Positions 9,731 to 19,066 of a stretch of 64,000 bases of DNA are shown piece after piece. Source of the stretch: Chelativorans sp. AA-79 (GTDB taxonomy: Bacteria > Pseudomonadota > Alphaproteobacteria > Rhizobiales > Rhizobiaceae). The notes below the pieces were generated by a model. That model saw only the letters and a list, made by a program, of their open reading frames with translations, was not told where the DNA came from and searched no databases. Within the stretch, counting starts at the first letter, position 1. Each line of letters opens with the position of its first letter. Both the position numbers and the translations under genes were made by a program. Location: contig NZ_CP120361.1 in the NCBI RefSeq assembly GCF_029457495.1, positions 1,752,001 through 1,816,000 on the forward strand. Reading direction: 5' to 3'.

Positions 9731-10768
9731 GTGAAGGCGCTTGTGCTGGAAGAAAAGCTGAAACTGTCGCTCAGGGACTTTTCGATCGAAGAGAAGGTCG
9801 GCCCCCGCGACGTCCGCATCGCGCTCAGGACCGTAGGGGTCTGCGGCAGCGACGTCCACTACTACACCCATGGCGCCATCGGCCCTTTCGTGGTGCGCGA
9901 GCCGATGATCCTCGGCCACGAGGCGGCCGGCGTGGTGGTCGAGGTTGGCGCGGAGGTGAAGGAGTTCAAGCCCGGCGACCGGGTCTGCATGGAGCCGGGC
10001 ATTCCCGATCCCGCGAGCCGCGCCACCCGGCTCGGCCTCTACAATCTCGATCCGGCCGTGCGCTTCTGGGCGACGCCGCCCGTCCACGGCGTGCTGCGCC
10101 CGACAGTGGTGCATCCGGCGGATTTCACCTTCAAGCTGCCCGACAATGTGTCCTTCGCGGCCGCGGCCATGGTGGAGCCGCTCGCGGTCGGGGTGCATGC
10201 GGCGACCAAGGTACAGGTGAAGCCCGGCGACATTGCCGTGGTGGTCGGTGCAGGGCCGATCGGCCTCGTCACGGTGCTCGCTGCCTTGGCTGCGGGCTGC
10301 GCGCGGGTGATCGTCAGCGATGTGGACGACGCGAAGCTCGACATCGCGAAGAAGCTCGGGCCTGTGACGCCGGTGGATGTCAGTTCGCAGGACCTCGTCG
10401 AGACGGTCATGAAGGAGACCGACGGCTGGGGCGCCGATATCGTCTTCGAGTGCTCCGGCAACGAGAAGGCGGCGGCCGATGTCTTCGATCCGCTCTGCCC
10501 CGGCGGCAAAGTAGTCTATATCGGCATACCGCTTTCGCCGATCGCCTATGACGTGTCGAAGGCGCAGATCAAGGAGGCGCGCGTGGAGCACGTCTTCCGC
10601 TACACGCATGTCTTCCCGCGCTGCGTGGCGATGCTTGCCTCGGGCGCGATCGACGTCTCGCCGCTCATCACCAGGACCTTCTCCTTCGACGAGAGCGTGG
10701 AGGCGTTCGAATTCGCCGCCAGGGCGCCGCGAGGGCAGGTGAAGGTGCAGATCGATATGCCTTCCTAG
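9731..10768 (+). CDS. Zinc-dependent xylitol/sorbitol-type dehydrogenase
   Basis: This 345-residue NAD-dependent medium-chain dehydrogenase is likely to oxidise xylitol to D-xylulose or a similar polyol. Catalytic zinc segments are [18 protein letters not shown] and the later [11 protein letters not shown]. The Rossmann motif is GAGPIG. The structural-zinc cysteines are absent from the lobe after GDRVCMEPG; this is known in part of the sorbitol/xylitol group and is not a defect. It is the last gene of the transporter operon, so it probably acts on the imported polyol. Exact substrate unknown. Confidence 0.85.
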   Translation: MKALVLEEKLKLSLRDFSIEEKVGPRDVRIALRTVGVCGSDVHYYTHGAIGPFVVREPMILGHEAAGVVVEVGAEVKEFKPGDRVCMEPGIPDPASRATRLGLYNLDPAVRFWATPPVHGVLRPTVVHPADFTFKLPDNVSFAAAAMVEPLAVGVHAATKVQVKPGDIAVVVGAGPIGLVTVLAALAAGCARVIVSDVDDAKLDIAKKLGPVTPVDVSSQDLVETVMKETDGWGADIVFECSGNEKAAADVFDPLCPGGKVVYIGIPLSPIAYDVSKAQIKEARVEHVFRYTHVFPRCVAMLASGAIDVSPLITRTFSFDESVEAFEFAARAPRGQVKVQIDMPS

Positions 10769-10782
10769 AAGTTCGCGCGCTT

Positions 10783-12510
10783 TCAGTGCCGGTCGGAAAC
10801 GGCGATGTTCAGCTCCAGGACCGCCTGCCGGCGCTCCCGGCGGATCACCTCCAGGGCGCGCGCCAGCGCGGCCGGCAGGTCCTCGCCGTGTTCCACGCGC
10901 TCGGTGTGGGCGCGGCTTGCCGCCGCCACCTGCGTGTAGTCGGGTGAGGGCTCGAGCGAGGTGAGGGGCATGCGGTTGGCCTTGGCGGCGGCGCCGTCGG
11001 GATAGGTGTTGACCACCGACCGGCGCACGGCGTTCCACAGGCGGTTGTTCTTGATGATGGTGAGCACCGGCAGTTCCAGGGCTTCGGCGATCTGGTGACA
11101 GGCGACGGGATTGGCGAACATATAGGAGCCGTCGCCGATGCAGGCGATGCAGAGCCGCTCACGGTCGGCGAGCTGTGCGCCGAGGGCGGCGGGAAGGCCC
11201 CAGCCGAGGCCACCCGAATGCGGATTGTTGAAGATCTGGTTCGCCCGCTTCACGCTCATGGCGCCGGGCACGATGCCGAGCTCGCTGAAGACGACGGCGT
11301 GTTCGTCCATGACCTGCGAGATGCAGTGGCTCATCCATTCCGCGCTCATCGGGCTGGCGCAACCCTGCGCGGCGCGCTCGGCCGCGTTGCGCCGCCGCTC
11401 CTCGGCCGCCCGCGCGTGGAGGGCGCGGCGCTCCTCGGCGTGCGGAGACGCCGCCATTGCCTCGCCGAGGGCGGAAAGCGCCGCGGCGGCATCGCTGACG
11501 ATCGCAAGGTCGGCCCGGTAGCCGCGGATCGGCATGCGCTGGAAATGGGGATCGGGCCCGATATGGATGATCTTCGTCTCCGGCGACGGACGGTGCAGCG
11601 ATTCCATCCAGGGCACGGCGCTGTCGACGACGAGCACCACGTCGGCCTCGCCGAGCGGCCCCTTCACGTCATAGCCGAGGAACATCGGGTGGTCCGAGGC
11701 CATGACATTGCGGATCGTGAAGGGCTCGACCACCGGGATCGCGAAGCGCTCGGCCAGCGTGGAAAGAAAAGCGCCCACGCGCCCGTGGACGTCGCCGCGC
11801 TGGCAGAGGACGAGCGGCCTGCGCGCCTTCTCCAGCCAGCGGGCCGCCTCCTCGATCGCGGCGGGGTCGGGGTAGGGCGCCGTGGCGGGGGCCTGGGGCG
11901 AGGCACCGTGCGCGATAGTGGCGGGCACGGTTTCCATCAGCGCCTCACGCGGCAGGCTGAAATAGACCGGGCCTTTCGGTTCGCTCATGGCAAGGCTGAC
12001 GGCGCGCGCGGCGAGCATGTCGCCCTGCTCGGGATACCGCATCTCGTAGTGGAACTTGGCGACGCCGCTGACCAGCGAGGACTGGTCGTACATCTCCTGC
12101 CCGTACTGGATCGGCGTGACGCGCGAACCGCGCCTGCCGTGCTCGGTGATCGGCGTGCGGCCCGACATCACCACCACGGGAATGTTGTCGCTGGCAGCGT
12201 TGATGACCCCCATTGCCGAATTGGCCAGCCCGACATTGACATGGACCATCGTCGCCTGCGGCCGGCCCGTGACGAGATAATAGCCGTGCGCCATGGCGAC
12301 GCTCGCGGTCTCGTGGGGCACTGTGACCGGCACCGGCACCTCGTCCCCGTCGAGCGAGGCGAACGCCTCGATGATGGGCGGAAAGTCGGTGCCGGAATTG
12401 GCGAAGATATAGTCGATGCCGCTGCGCTTCAGGCCGAGGAGCAAGGTCTCGGCGCCTGTCGGGCCGTCGGCAACGGGCTTCGTCCGCGGTTCGGATCGAT
12501 CGAGCGCCAT
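10783..12510 (-). CDS. Thiamine-diphosphate enzyme, acetolactate synthase/decarboxylase-like
   Basis: This 575-residue cytoplasmic enzyme has the three-domain layout of the acetolactate synthase/benzoylformate decarboxylase superfamily. The N-terminal PYR domain holds the activating Glu in VPHETASVAMAHG. The C-terminal domain holds the ThDP/Mg motif starting GDGSYMFANP and ending IIKNN. The start follows GAGGAG at proper spacing. It is transcribed away from a TAXI-TRAP transporter and shares its promoter region. It may decarboxylate or carboligate a 2-oxo acid derived from the imported compound. Family members of this subgroup are mostly annotated only as ThDP-requiring proteins. Confidence 0.85.
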   Translation of the reverse strand: MALDRSEPRTKPVADGPTGAETLLLGLKRSGIDYIFANSGTDFPPIIEAFASLDGDEVPVPVTVPHETASVAMAHGYYLVTGRPQATMVHVNVGLANSAMGVINAASDNIPVVVMSGRTPITEHGRRGSRVTPIQYGQEMYDQSSLVSGVAKFHYEMRYPEQGDMLAARAVSLAMSEPKGPVYFSLPREALMETVPATIAHGASPQAPATAPYPDPAAIEEAARWLEKARRPLVLCQRGDVHGRVGAFLSTLAERFAIPVVEPFTIRNVMASDHPMFLGYDVKGPLGEADVVLVVDSAVPWMESLHRPSPETKIIHIGPDPHFQRMPIRGYRADLAIVSDAAAALSALGEAMAASPHAEERRALHARAAEERRRNAAERAAQGCASPMSAEWMSHCISQVMDEHAVVFSELGIVPGAMSVKRANQIFNNPHSGGLGWGLPAALGAQLADRERLCIACIGDGSYMFANPVACHQIAEALELPVLTIIKNNRLWNAVRRSVVNTYPDGAAAKANRMPLTSLEPSPDYTQVAAASRAHTERVEHGEDLPAALARALEVIRRERRQAVLELNIAVSDRH

Positions 12511-12733
12511 CTGTTCCTCCTCAGAATTCTCATAAGCCGATCACATGCACCTGCCGCCCGGCGGCCGCTTGCGCGCTTGGTGCAAGCGGGGGCGCACATG
12601 TCAGCGCGGGCCCGATCAGAATGAGCTTGAAAAGTCCGTGATGGCAAGTGCATGATGGAACAATAATCTCATTCTTAGGGATTTTGTATCGTCTGATGGT
12701 GGACGGTACGGGAGCAGCAGCGGAGGAGAAACA
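12511..12733. promoter_or_regulatory. Divergent promoter region, ThDP enzyme versus TAXI-TRAP operon
   Basis: The right part is AT-richer (near 12655-12695) and contains AATCTCATTCTTAGGGATT at 12665-12683. This resembles half of the palindrome behind the IclR gene at 16420-16437. IclR-family proteins bind such sites near the genes they control. The likeness is partial. Confidence 0.35.
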
Positions 12734-13690
12734 ATGAAACGCCATTTCGCTTCGGCCATGCTGATGGCCGCAATCGGCTTCAGTGGAGCCGCATCCGCCC
12801 AGACCGTGGGCATCGCCACGTCCAATCCGGGTTCTCTGTTTCACAATATCGGTACGGCGGTCGCCAACGCGGCCAACCAGGCGGGGCTGAACGCGACCAT
12901 CCAGCCGGCCACCAGCCCGAACCAGTACATCCCCTTCGTCGCCTCCGGCGGCATCGAATTCGGTGTCGCCAACCTGCAGGAGGTCAACTATGCGCTGGAA
13001 GGCAAGGAATGGTTCGAGGGCTCGGCCAACCCGGACCTCAGAGTCGTCGGCCTCATCATGCCGCTGGTGGAGGCCATTTTCGTGCGCGCCGATTCGGATA
13101 TCCATTCGATCGCGGATCTCCGCGGCAAGCCGATGGTGGACGGCTACACCGCCCAGAACACCATCCTGCCGCAGCTCGACGCGATGTATGCGACTGCCGG
13201 CATGACCCGCGCCGACATGCAGCCGGTTCAGGTGCCGAGCGTGGTGGCGGGCGCGGACGCCTTCATCGCCGGAGATTCGGTCGGCTTCATCTTCGCCCAT
13301 GGCGCCGGCAAGGTGCGGGAGGCGGACGCCGCCGTCGGCGGCCTGCGAGCGCTGCCGATCGAGCCCACGGAGGAGAACCTGGCGCTGGCGCGCGAGCACT
13401 GGCCGGTGGCCTACTTCGTCGAACTCGAGCCGGGACCGAACACGCCGGGCGTGGAGGAGAAGGCAACCTATTTCGCCTATCCGCAAGTCGTCTTCACCCA
13501 CGCCGGCGTCTCCGACGACGTCGTCTACGAGATGACGAAGGTGCTGCACGAAGGCAAGGACACGATGGCCAAGACCTTCCCGCCCTTCAACGCCTTCGAC
13601 CCCGACGACATGGCAGGAGAGATCGCGCCCTCGGAATATCATCCTGGCGCCATTCGCTTCTACAAGGAAGCCGGTATCTGGAAAGAGTAG
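12734..13690 (+). CDS. TAXI-family TRAP transporter binding protein
   Basis: This 318-residue periplasmic protein has a signal peptide ending near AASAQT. The mature start (VGIATSNPGSLFHNIGTAVANAANQ) is the hallmark of the TAXI group. Further features are the VADGYTAQNT-like region and YHPGAIRFYKEAG at the end, which is typical for the group. It delivers a carboxylate-type ligand to the fused permease that follows six bases later. The substrate is unknown. Confidence 0.93.
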   Translation: MKRHFASAMLMAAIGFSGAASAQTVGIATSNPGSLFHNIGTAVANAANQAGLNATIQPATSPNQYIPFVASGGIEFGVANLQEVNYALEGKEWFEGSANPDLRVVGLIMPLVEAIFVRADSDIHSIADLRGKPMVDGYTAQNTILPQLDAMYATAGMTRADMQPVQVPSVVAGADAFIAGDSVGFIFAHGAGKVREADAAVGGLRALPIEPTEENLALAREHWPVAYFVELEPGPNTPGVEEKATYFAYPQVVFTHAGVSDDVVYEMTKVLHEGKDTMAKTFPPFNAFDPDDMAGEIAPSEYHPGAIRFYKEAGIWKE

Positions 13691-13696
13691 GCGTTG

Positions 13697-15640
13697 ATGA
13701 GCACACCGGGGAATGAAGGGAAGGCCGGTTTCGGCCTTCCGCCCGCCCTTTGGCGCCCTGTCGCAAGCGTGCTGGCCATCTGCCTCACGCTTGTGGCGGT
13801 GGCCTGGTCACTCAACCTGCAGCGCAGCCTGGGACTGTCGCTCTATCCGCAGCAGTTCCTGGCGGCGGTGCTCGCCTTCACGCTGCCGCTGGCCTTTCTG
13901 ATGCTGCCGGCAAGGCGCGGAGAGGAGCGCGCGACCGTGCCGTGGTACGATTGCCTGCTCGCGCTGCTTGCCTTTCTTGCCGTCGGTTATGTGGCGGTGC
14001 GCTACCCCCAGGTGGTCAATCTCATCTTCTCGAAGCCGCCGAGCGCCTACGTGCCCGGTCTCATCATCGTCGTCCTGGTGCTCGAAGCGCTGCGCCGGAC
14101 GACCGGCTGGTCTCTGGTCGTCATCATCGCCGCCTTTCTGCTCTACGCGCTCTTCGGCAATCTCGTGCCGGGGCGGCTGGCCGGCCGGGCGCAGGACTGG
14201 CAGATGCTTTCGGGCTATATGGCCTTCGACGTCAACGGCGTCTTCGGCATTCCGATGAGCGTGGCGGCCACGGTGGTCGTCGCCTTCATCCTCTTCGGCA
14301 ACCTGCTCGGCCTTACCGGCGGCTCGCATTTCTTCACCGATGCCTCCCTGCTCGCAATGGGACGCTTTCGCGGCGGCTCGATGAAGATCGCCGTGCTCGC
14401 CTCCGGCCTGTTCGGCTCCATCTCCGGCTCGGCGGTGGCCAATGTCACGGCGACCGGCATCGTCACCATCCCGATGATCAAGCGCGACGGCTATCCGGCC
14501 CACAAGGCCGGCGCCATCGAGGCCGTGGCCTCGACGGGGGGGCAACTCATGCCGCCGGTAATGGGGGCCGCGGCCTTTCTCATGGCCGAGTTCCTGCAGA
14601 TATCCTATGCCGAGGTCGCACTCGCAGCCCTGGTTCCCGCGCTGCTCTACTATGTGGCGCTCTTCATCCAGGCCGACCTGGAAGCGGCGAGGCTCGGCAT
14701 CTCGCGGGTTCCCAAATCCCAGATACCGCCCGCCAGGCGTATCGTCACCGGGCTGCACTTCATCCTGGCCTTCGTCGTGCTGATCGGCGCCCTGTTTTCG
14801 CTGAACTGGCAGCCCGAGCGCGCTGCGCTCGCCGCGGCGCTCTCCGTGATCGTCACCTCGCTGATCTTCGGCTACCGGTCGGTGCGGCCGAAGCTTGGAT
14901 CGCTCTTCGGATCCCTCGAGCAGACGGGGAAATCCGTCGTAGAGATCATCGTCATCTCGGCCGCCGCCGGCCTGGTGATCGGCGTCCTCAACGTCACGGG
15001 GCTGAGCTTCAACCTCACCTATGCGCTGGTTCAGATCGGCGGCGGCAGCGCGGTCGTGCTGCTCGTGCTTTCGGCCGCCGTCTGCATCGTGCTCGGCATG
15101 GGCCTGCCGACGCTGGGCGTCTATGTGCTTCTGGCCGCCCTGGTGGCGCCGGCGCTCGTAGCGGTCGGCATCGAGCCGATCGCGGCGCATCTCTTCGTGC
15201 TCTATTTCGGCATGATGTCCATGATCACGCCGCCCATCGCCATCGCGGCTTTCGCCGCCGCAAGCATCGCCAGTGCGCCGGCGATGCAGACGGGATGGGC
15301 GTCCGTCAAGTTCGGCTGGGCGGCGTTCGTCGTGCCGTTCCTGTTCGTGTTCTCCCCGACGTTGCTCCTGATCGGTGCGCCCGTCGAGATCGGCCTCGCG
15401 GTGGTAACGGCGGGGGCGGGCGTGTGGCTCGTCTCGGCGGCGCTTGCTGGATATGCCGCCTCGAAGCTGTCCGTTCCGACGCGGCTTCTGTTCGGCCTTT
15501 TCGGTCTCATGGCGCTGGTCCCGGCAGGGGCTTTTACCGGGGCCGTCTATACCGATATCATCGGCGTATGCGGCGGGGTTGCCCTTTTGGGGATGGAAGC
15601 CTATCGCGCACGGGAAGAAAGGAGGAAGGCGCTGACGTGA
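13697..15640 (+). CDS. TAXI-TRAP transporter fused 4TM/12TM permease
   Basis: This 647-residue inner-membrane protein fuses the small (DctQ-like) and large (DctM-like) TRAP subunits, as TAXI systems do. Helices run throughout. Conserved segments include FGSISGSAVANVTATGIVTIP, STGGQLMPPVMGAAAFLMAE and GMGLPTLGVY, which are shared with DctM-type proteins. A TTG at 13694 precedes the ATG, which I prefer. Its stop overlaps the IclR start (GTGA). It uses an ion gradient, not ATP. Confidence 0.93.
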   Translation: MSTPGNEGKAGFGLPPALWRPVASVLAICLTLVAVAWSLNLQRSLGLSLYPQQFLAAVLAFTLPLAFLMLPARRGEERATVPWYDCLLALLAFLAVGYVAVRYPQVVNLIFSKPPSAYVPGLIIVVLVLEALRRTTGWSLVVIIAAFLLYALFGNLVPGRLAGRAQDWQMLSGYMAFDVNGVFGIPMSVAATVVVAFILFGNLLGLTGGSHFFTDASLLAMGRFRGGSMKIAVLASGLFGSISGSAVANVTATGIVTIPMIKRDGYPAHKAGAIEAVASTGGQLMPPVMGAAAFLMAEFLQISYAEVALAALVPALLYYVALFIQADLEAARLGISRVPKSQIPPARRIVTGLHFILAFVVLIGALFSLNWQPERAALAAALSVIVTSLIFGYRSVRPKLGSLFGSLEQTGKSVVEIIVISAAAGLVIGVLNVTGLSFNLTYALVQIGGGSAVVLLVLSAAVCIVLGMGLPTLGVYVLLAALVAPALVAVGIEPIAAHLFVLYFGMMSMITPPIAIAAFAAASIASAPAMQTGWASVKFGWAAFVVPFLFVFSPTLLLIGAPVEIGLAVVTAGAGVWLVSAALAGYAASKLSVPTRLLFGLFGLMALVPAGAFTGAVYTDIIGVCGGVALLGMEAYRAREERRKALT

Positions 15641-16419
15641 GCGAAGAACAGGCGGCAAACAGCCTAAAACGCGGCCTTGCCATTCTGGAGGTCTTTTCCG
15701 AGGACCGGCTGGAATGGACGCCGGAAGAACTGATGGAGAAGCTGGGCTACAGCCGGCCGACGCTCTATCGCTATCTCAAGACACTGCGGGAGGCGGGTCT
15801 CCTAAGCTCCAACCCCAATGCCGGCTTCACACTCGGTCCCAAGGTGGTGGAGATGGATTTTCTCCTTCGTAAGTCCGACGCGCTCATCCTGAACGGCCAG
15901 AAGCACCTCAAAAATCTCACGGACCGATATACCTGCACCGCGCTTCTGGTGCGGCGCTACGGCGATCGCATCCTTTGCGTGGCCTCGGAGCGGTCCGCCG
16001 TAAACCCCCGCAGCAGCTATCCGCGCGGTCGGCCCATGCCGCTCGGCCGCGGCGCGATCGCCCGCTCGCTCATGGCCTTCCTGCCGCGGCGCCATCTCAT
16101 TCCCATGATCGAGCACAGCATCGAGGATCTCAGCGCAATCGGCCTCGGCAACACGGTCGAGGAGATCTGCGACAGCCTGAAACGTGTGAAAAGGGCGGGC
16201 TATGCGGTGGCCTACGGCGAGGTGACGCCCGGCGTCGTGGGCATCGCCGCACCGGTTTTCGATGCCGGCCGGAGCCCCATCGCCAGCGTCTGCGTGACAA
16301 TCGCCGGCCATCTCGTCAACGGCAACGCTATCGACGAGATCAGCGGCCATGTGCGGCAGGCGGCGGCCGAGATCACCCAGGCGCTGTCCGAGCAGCGGCA
16401 CAATATCGCTGCTCAATAG
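15637..16419 (+). CDS. IclR-family transcriptional regulator
   Basis: This 260-residue regulator begins with GTG overlapping the permease stop; GGAGG lies upstream within the permease gene. The N-terminal winged helix is visible (LKRGLAILEVFSED ... LGYSRPTLYRYLKTLREAGLL). The rest is the effector-binding domain, with the usual PRGRPMPLGRGAIARSLMAF and AAPVFDAGRSPIASVCVT segments. Being in the same transcript as the transporter, it probably controls this catabolic cluster. Its ligand is unknown. The family often senses aromatic acids or glyoxylate-type compounds. Confidence 0.92.
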   Translation: MSEEQAANSLKRGLAILEVFSEDRLEWTPEELMEKLGYSRPTLYRYLKTLREAGLLSSNPNAGFTLGPKVVEMDFLLRKSDALILNGQKHLKNLTDRYTCTALLVRRYGDRILCVASERSAVNPRSSYPRGRPMPLGRGAIARSLMAFLPRRHLIPMIEHSIEDLSAIGLGNTVEEICDSLKRVKRAGYAVAYGEVTPGVVGIAAPVFDAGRSPIASVCVTIAGHLVNGNAIDEISGHVRQAAAEITQALSEQRHNIAAQ

Positions 16420-16437
16420 TCTCATCTAGTGAGATGA
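16420..16437. promoter_or_regulatory. Palindrome after IclR gene, possible operator
   Basis: TCTCA-TCTAG-TGAGA (16420-16434) is a perfect inverted repeat. It overlaps TCATCT-AGTG-AGATGA (16422-16437). It begins right after the IclR stop and lies 60 bases before the amidohydrolase start. It partly resembles 12665-12683. An IclR operator is possible, as is a weak hairpin. Confidence 0.35.
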
Positions 16438-16496
16438 TTGTTGACTTTGCGGCGCTGCCTGCGCATCCTTCCCGCATTGATGGCGAGCGAGGATCC

Positions 16497-17513
16497 ATGA
16501 AGAAGATCGACATTTTCAACCACATCTGGCCGAAGCCGTTTTTCGACGCGCTGATCGCCCATATCGGCGAGATGACCGACATCACCATGCGCTCTGGCGC
16601 GGTGCCGATGATGACCGAGCTCGACCGGCGCTTCGAGGTCATGGACATGTTCGGCGAGGACTACATGCAGGTGCTCTCGCTCGCCTCGCCGCCGCTGGAA
16701 AAGCTTGCGGGGCCGGAAAAGGCGCTGGAGCTTTCCCGCATCGGCTCCGATGCCATGGCCGAGCTGTGCGCAAAGTATCCGCAGCGGTTCCCGGCCTTCA
16801 TCGGCACGGCGCCGATGAACAATCCGGACGCCCTGGTGGCCGAGTCAAGGCGCGCCATCGAGGAACTCGGCGCCGCCGGCATGCAGATCTTCACCAATGT
16901 GGCCGGAAAGCCGCTCGATCTGCCGGAATACGAGCCCTTCTTCGAATACATGGCCGCTGCCGGCAAGCCGGTATGGCTGCACCCGGCGCGCGGCGAGAAC
17001 TTTGCCGATTATGAGTCGGAGAGGCGTTCGGAATACGAGATCTGGTGGACCTTCGGCTGGCCTTACGAGACATCGGCCGCCATGGCGCGCCTCGTCTTCT
17101 CGCGCATCTTCGACAAGTATCCCGGCCTCAAGGTCATCACCCATCACGCCGGCGGCATGGTGCCCTTCTTCGAGGGGCGTGTCGGGCCGGGCTGGGACCA
17201 GATGGGCAAGCGCACGACGGACCGCGATCTCGGCGCCGTCCGCAAGGCGCTGAAGCGCCCGCACCTTGAATATTTCAAGGATTTCTACGCCGACACGGCC
17301 TCCTTCGGCTCGCGCAAGGCGATCGAGCACGCCATCGGGTTCTTCGGCGAGGATCATGTGCTGTTCGCCTCCGACGCGCCTTTCGATCCCGAGGGCGGGC
17401 CGATGTATATCCGCGAGACCATCCGCATTCTGGATACGCTGGAGGTCTCCGAGGCGACGCGGCGGAAGCTCTACCAGGACAATGCCGTTCAGCTCCTGGG
17501 TCTGACGATCTGA
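16497..17513 (+). CDS. Metal-dependent amidohydrolase, ACMSD/resorcylate-decarboxylase family
   Basis: This 338-residue TIM-barrel enzyme belongs to the amidohydrolase-2 group, which includes ACMSD, gamma-resorcylate decarboxylase and related non-oxidative decarboxylases. It starts MKKIDIFNHIWP; the usual HxH near the N-terminus is NHIW here, so the first pair is not canonical. Further family marks are VWLHPARGENF, ITHHAGGMVPFFEGR and LFASDAPFDPEGG (metal-binding His and Asp). It probably decarboxylates or hydrolyses an aromatic or enoic acid intermediate. The frame runs upstream into the IclR gene; the ATG at 16497 is the sensible start. Confidence 0.83.
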   Translation: MKKIDIFNHIWPKPFFDALIAHIGEMTDITMRSGAVPMMTELDRRFEVMDMFGEDYMQVLSLASPPLEKLAGPEKALELSRIGSDAMAELCAKYPQRFPAFIGTAPMNNPDALVAESRRAIEELGAAGMQIFTNVAGKPLDLPEYEPFFEYMAAAGKPVWLHPARGENFADYESERRSEYEIWWTFGWPYETSAAMARLVFSRIFDKYPGLKVITHHAGGMVPFFEGRVGPGWDQMGKRTTDRDLGAVRKALKRPHLEYFKDFYADTASFGSRKAIEHAIGFFGEDHVLFASDAPFDPEGGPMYIRETIRILDTLEVSEATRRKLYQDNAVQLLGLTI

Positions 17514-17524
17514 GGGAGGGGACC

Positions 17525-18970
17525 ATGGCGCTACCCGAGGCGAAGAACTACATCCGCGGCGAGTGGATCGCCGGTGGCCAGCTGCTCGACAGCCTCAACC
17601 CGGCGGACGGCGGCGTGCTCGGCCGCTACACCCCCGGCTCGCGAGACCTCGCGGACCAGGCGGCCGCCGTCGCGCGGGAGACGTTCGAGCGCACCGCCTG
17701 GGCTTCTTCGCCGCGCCTGCGCGCGGCGGTGCTCCACGAACTGGCCGACCGCCTGGAGGCGGCGAAGGAGGAGCTTGCCGACCTTATCGTCGCCGAGAAC
17801 GGCAAGCTGAAGCGCGAGGCGCTGGGCGAGATGGCGGGCGCGATCTCCGAGACGCGCTACTATGCCGGCCTGGCGCGCACGGTTCTTGGGCGCACGATGG
17901 AGACCGCGCCCGGCAATTTCTCCATGATGAACCGCGAGGCCGCCGGCGTGGCGGCGATCATCGTGCCGTGGAACGCGCCGGTGACCCTGCTCGTCCGGTC
18001 GCTCGGGCCGGCGCTGGCTGCAGGCTGCACCGCGGTCATCAAGCCGGCGCCGCAGACGCCGCTCATCCACCGGCGCGTGATGGAGTGCGTGGACGACTGC
18101 CCCTCGCTGCCCCAAGGCGTGGTCAACTCCGTCAACGAGAACGGGATCGAGGTGGGGGAGGCGCTGGTCGTCTCCGACGACATCGACGTCATCAGCTTCA
18201 CCGGCTCGAGCCGCACCGGCAAGCGTATCATGGCGGGGGCGGCGCCGACCTTGAAACGGCTTTCGCTGGAGCTTGGCGGCAAGGCGCCGGCCGTTGTCTT
18301 CGGCGACGCCGATCTCGACCAGACCTGCCGGGAACTGACCGGCGGTGCGCTCATGATGGCGGGGCAGATCTGCGTGGCGGCGGCGCGCTTCCTGGTGCAG
18401 AAATCCTGCGAGAAGGAATTCACCGACCGCATCCGCGCCGCCTTTGCCGAGGTTCGTGTCGGCCCTGGCGCCGATGCCGCAAGCCAGATGGGCTCGCTCA
18501 TCGACAGGGACAACCAAGCCCGCGTCTGCCGCCTGATCGAGCAGGCGGGCGACGAGGGCGAGCTGGTGCTGAAGGGCGGCATTCCCGATGGCCCGCTGGC
18601 GCGCGGCGCCTTCGTGACGCCAACGCTCTTCCGAATGGAGGATGCGCATTCCGAGCTCGTGCAGGAGGAACTGTTCGGGCCGATCGTTTCCATCGAGACC
18701 TTCGAAGACGAGGCCGAAGCGGTGGCCAAGGCCAATGCCACGCATTACGGCCTGGCGGCGAGCGTCTTCACGCGCGACGTCAACCGCGCCATGCGGCTTT
18801 CACGGGCGATCCGGGCCGGCACCGTCTGGCTCAACTGCCATGGGCGGCTATTCGCGGAGGGCGAGACCGGCGGCTACCGCCACTCTGGCCTGGGGCGTCT
18901 GCACGGCGTGGAAGGGCTCAACGACTTCCTGGAGACGAAGCACGTCTATCTGGAAGCGGGGTCGATCTAG
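17525..18970 (+). CDS. NAD(P)-dependent aldehyde dehydrogenase
   Basis: This 481-residue soluble enzyme oxidises an aldehyde to an acid. The catalytic Cys lies in GQICVAAARF and the general-base Glu in LELGGKAP. The cofactor region is VPWNAPVTLLVRSLGPALAAGC with the FTGSSRTGK loop. A GGGAGGGG site precedes the ATG, 11 bases after the amidohydrolase stop, so the two are co-transcribed. Together with the divergent ThDP enzyme it could handle an aldehyde made by decarboxylation. The closest specificity (vanillin/benzaldehyde-like or semialdehyde) cannot be fixed. Confidence 0.93.
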   Translation: MALPEAKNYIRGEWIAGGQLLDSLNPADGGVLGRYTPGSRDLADQAAAVARETFERTAWASSPRLRAAVLHELADRLEAAKEELADLIVAENGKLKREALGEMAGAISETRYYAGLARTVLGRTMETAPGNFSMMNREAAGVAAIIVPWNAPVTLLVRSLGPALAAGCTAVIKPAPQTPLIHRRVMECVDDCPSLPQGVVNSVNENGIEVGEALVVSDDIDVISFTGSSRTGKRIMAGAAPTLKRLSLELGGKAPAVVFGDADLDQTCRELTGGALMMAGQICVAAARFLVQKSCEKEFTDRIRAAFAEVRVGPGADAASQMGSLIDRDNQARVCRLIEQAGDEGELVLKGGIPDGPLARGAFVTPTLFRMEDAHSELVQEELFGPIVSIETFEDEAEAVAKANATHYGLAASVFTRDVNRAMRLSRAIRAGTVWLNCHGRLFAEGETGGYRHSGLGRLHGVEGLNDFLETKHVYLEAGSI

Positions 18971-19066
18971 AACGGAGGAGGCGCTGGCTCCTCACCTTGC
19001 AAGAGCGGGGGAGGGAGGCACCGTTCGGGAGCGTCAAGAACTCGCAAAGGGCTGCGTGGAAGCGGA

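Noticed and set aside
13750..16419. A single 889-codon frame covering TRAP permease and IclR
   Set aside because: The first two thirds are an out-of-frame shadow of the permease; only the part from 15637 is the IclR protein.
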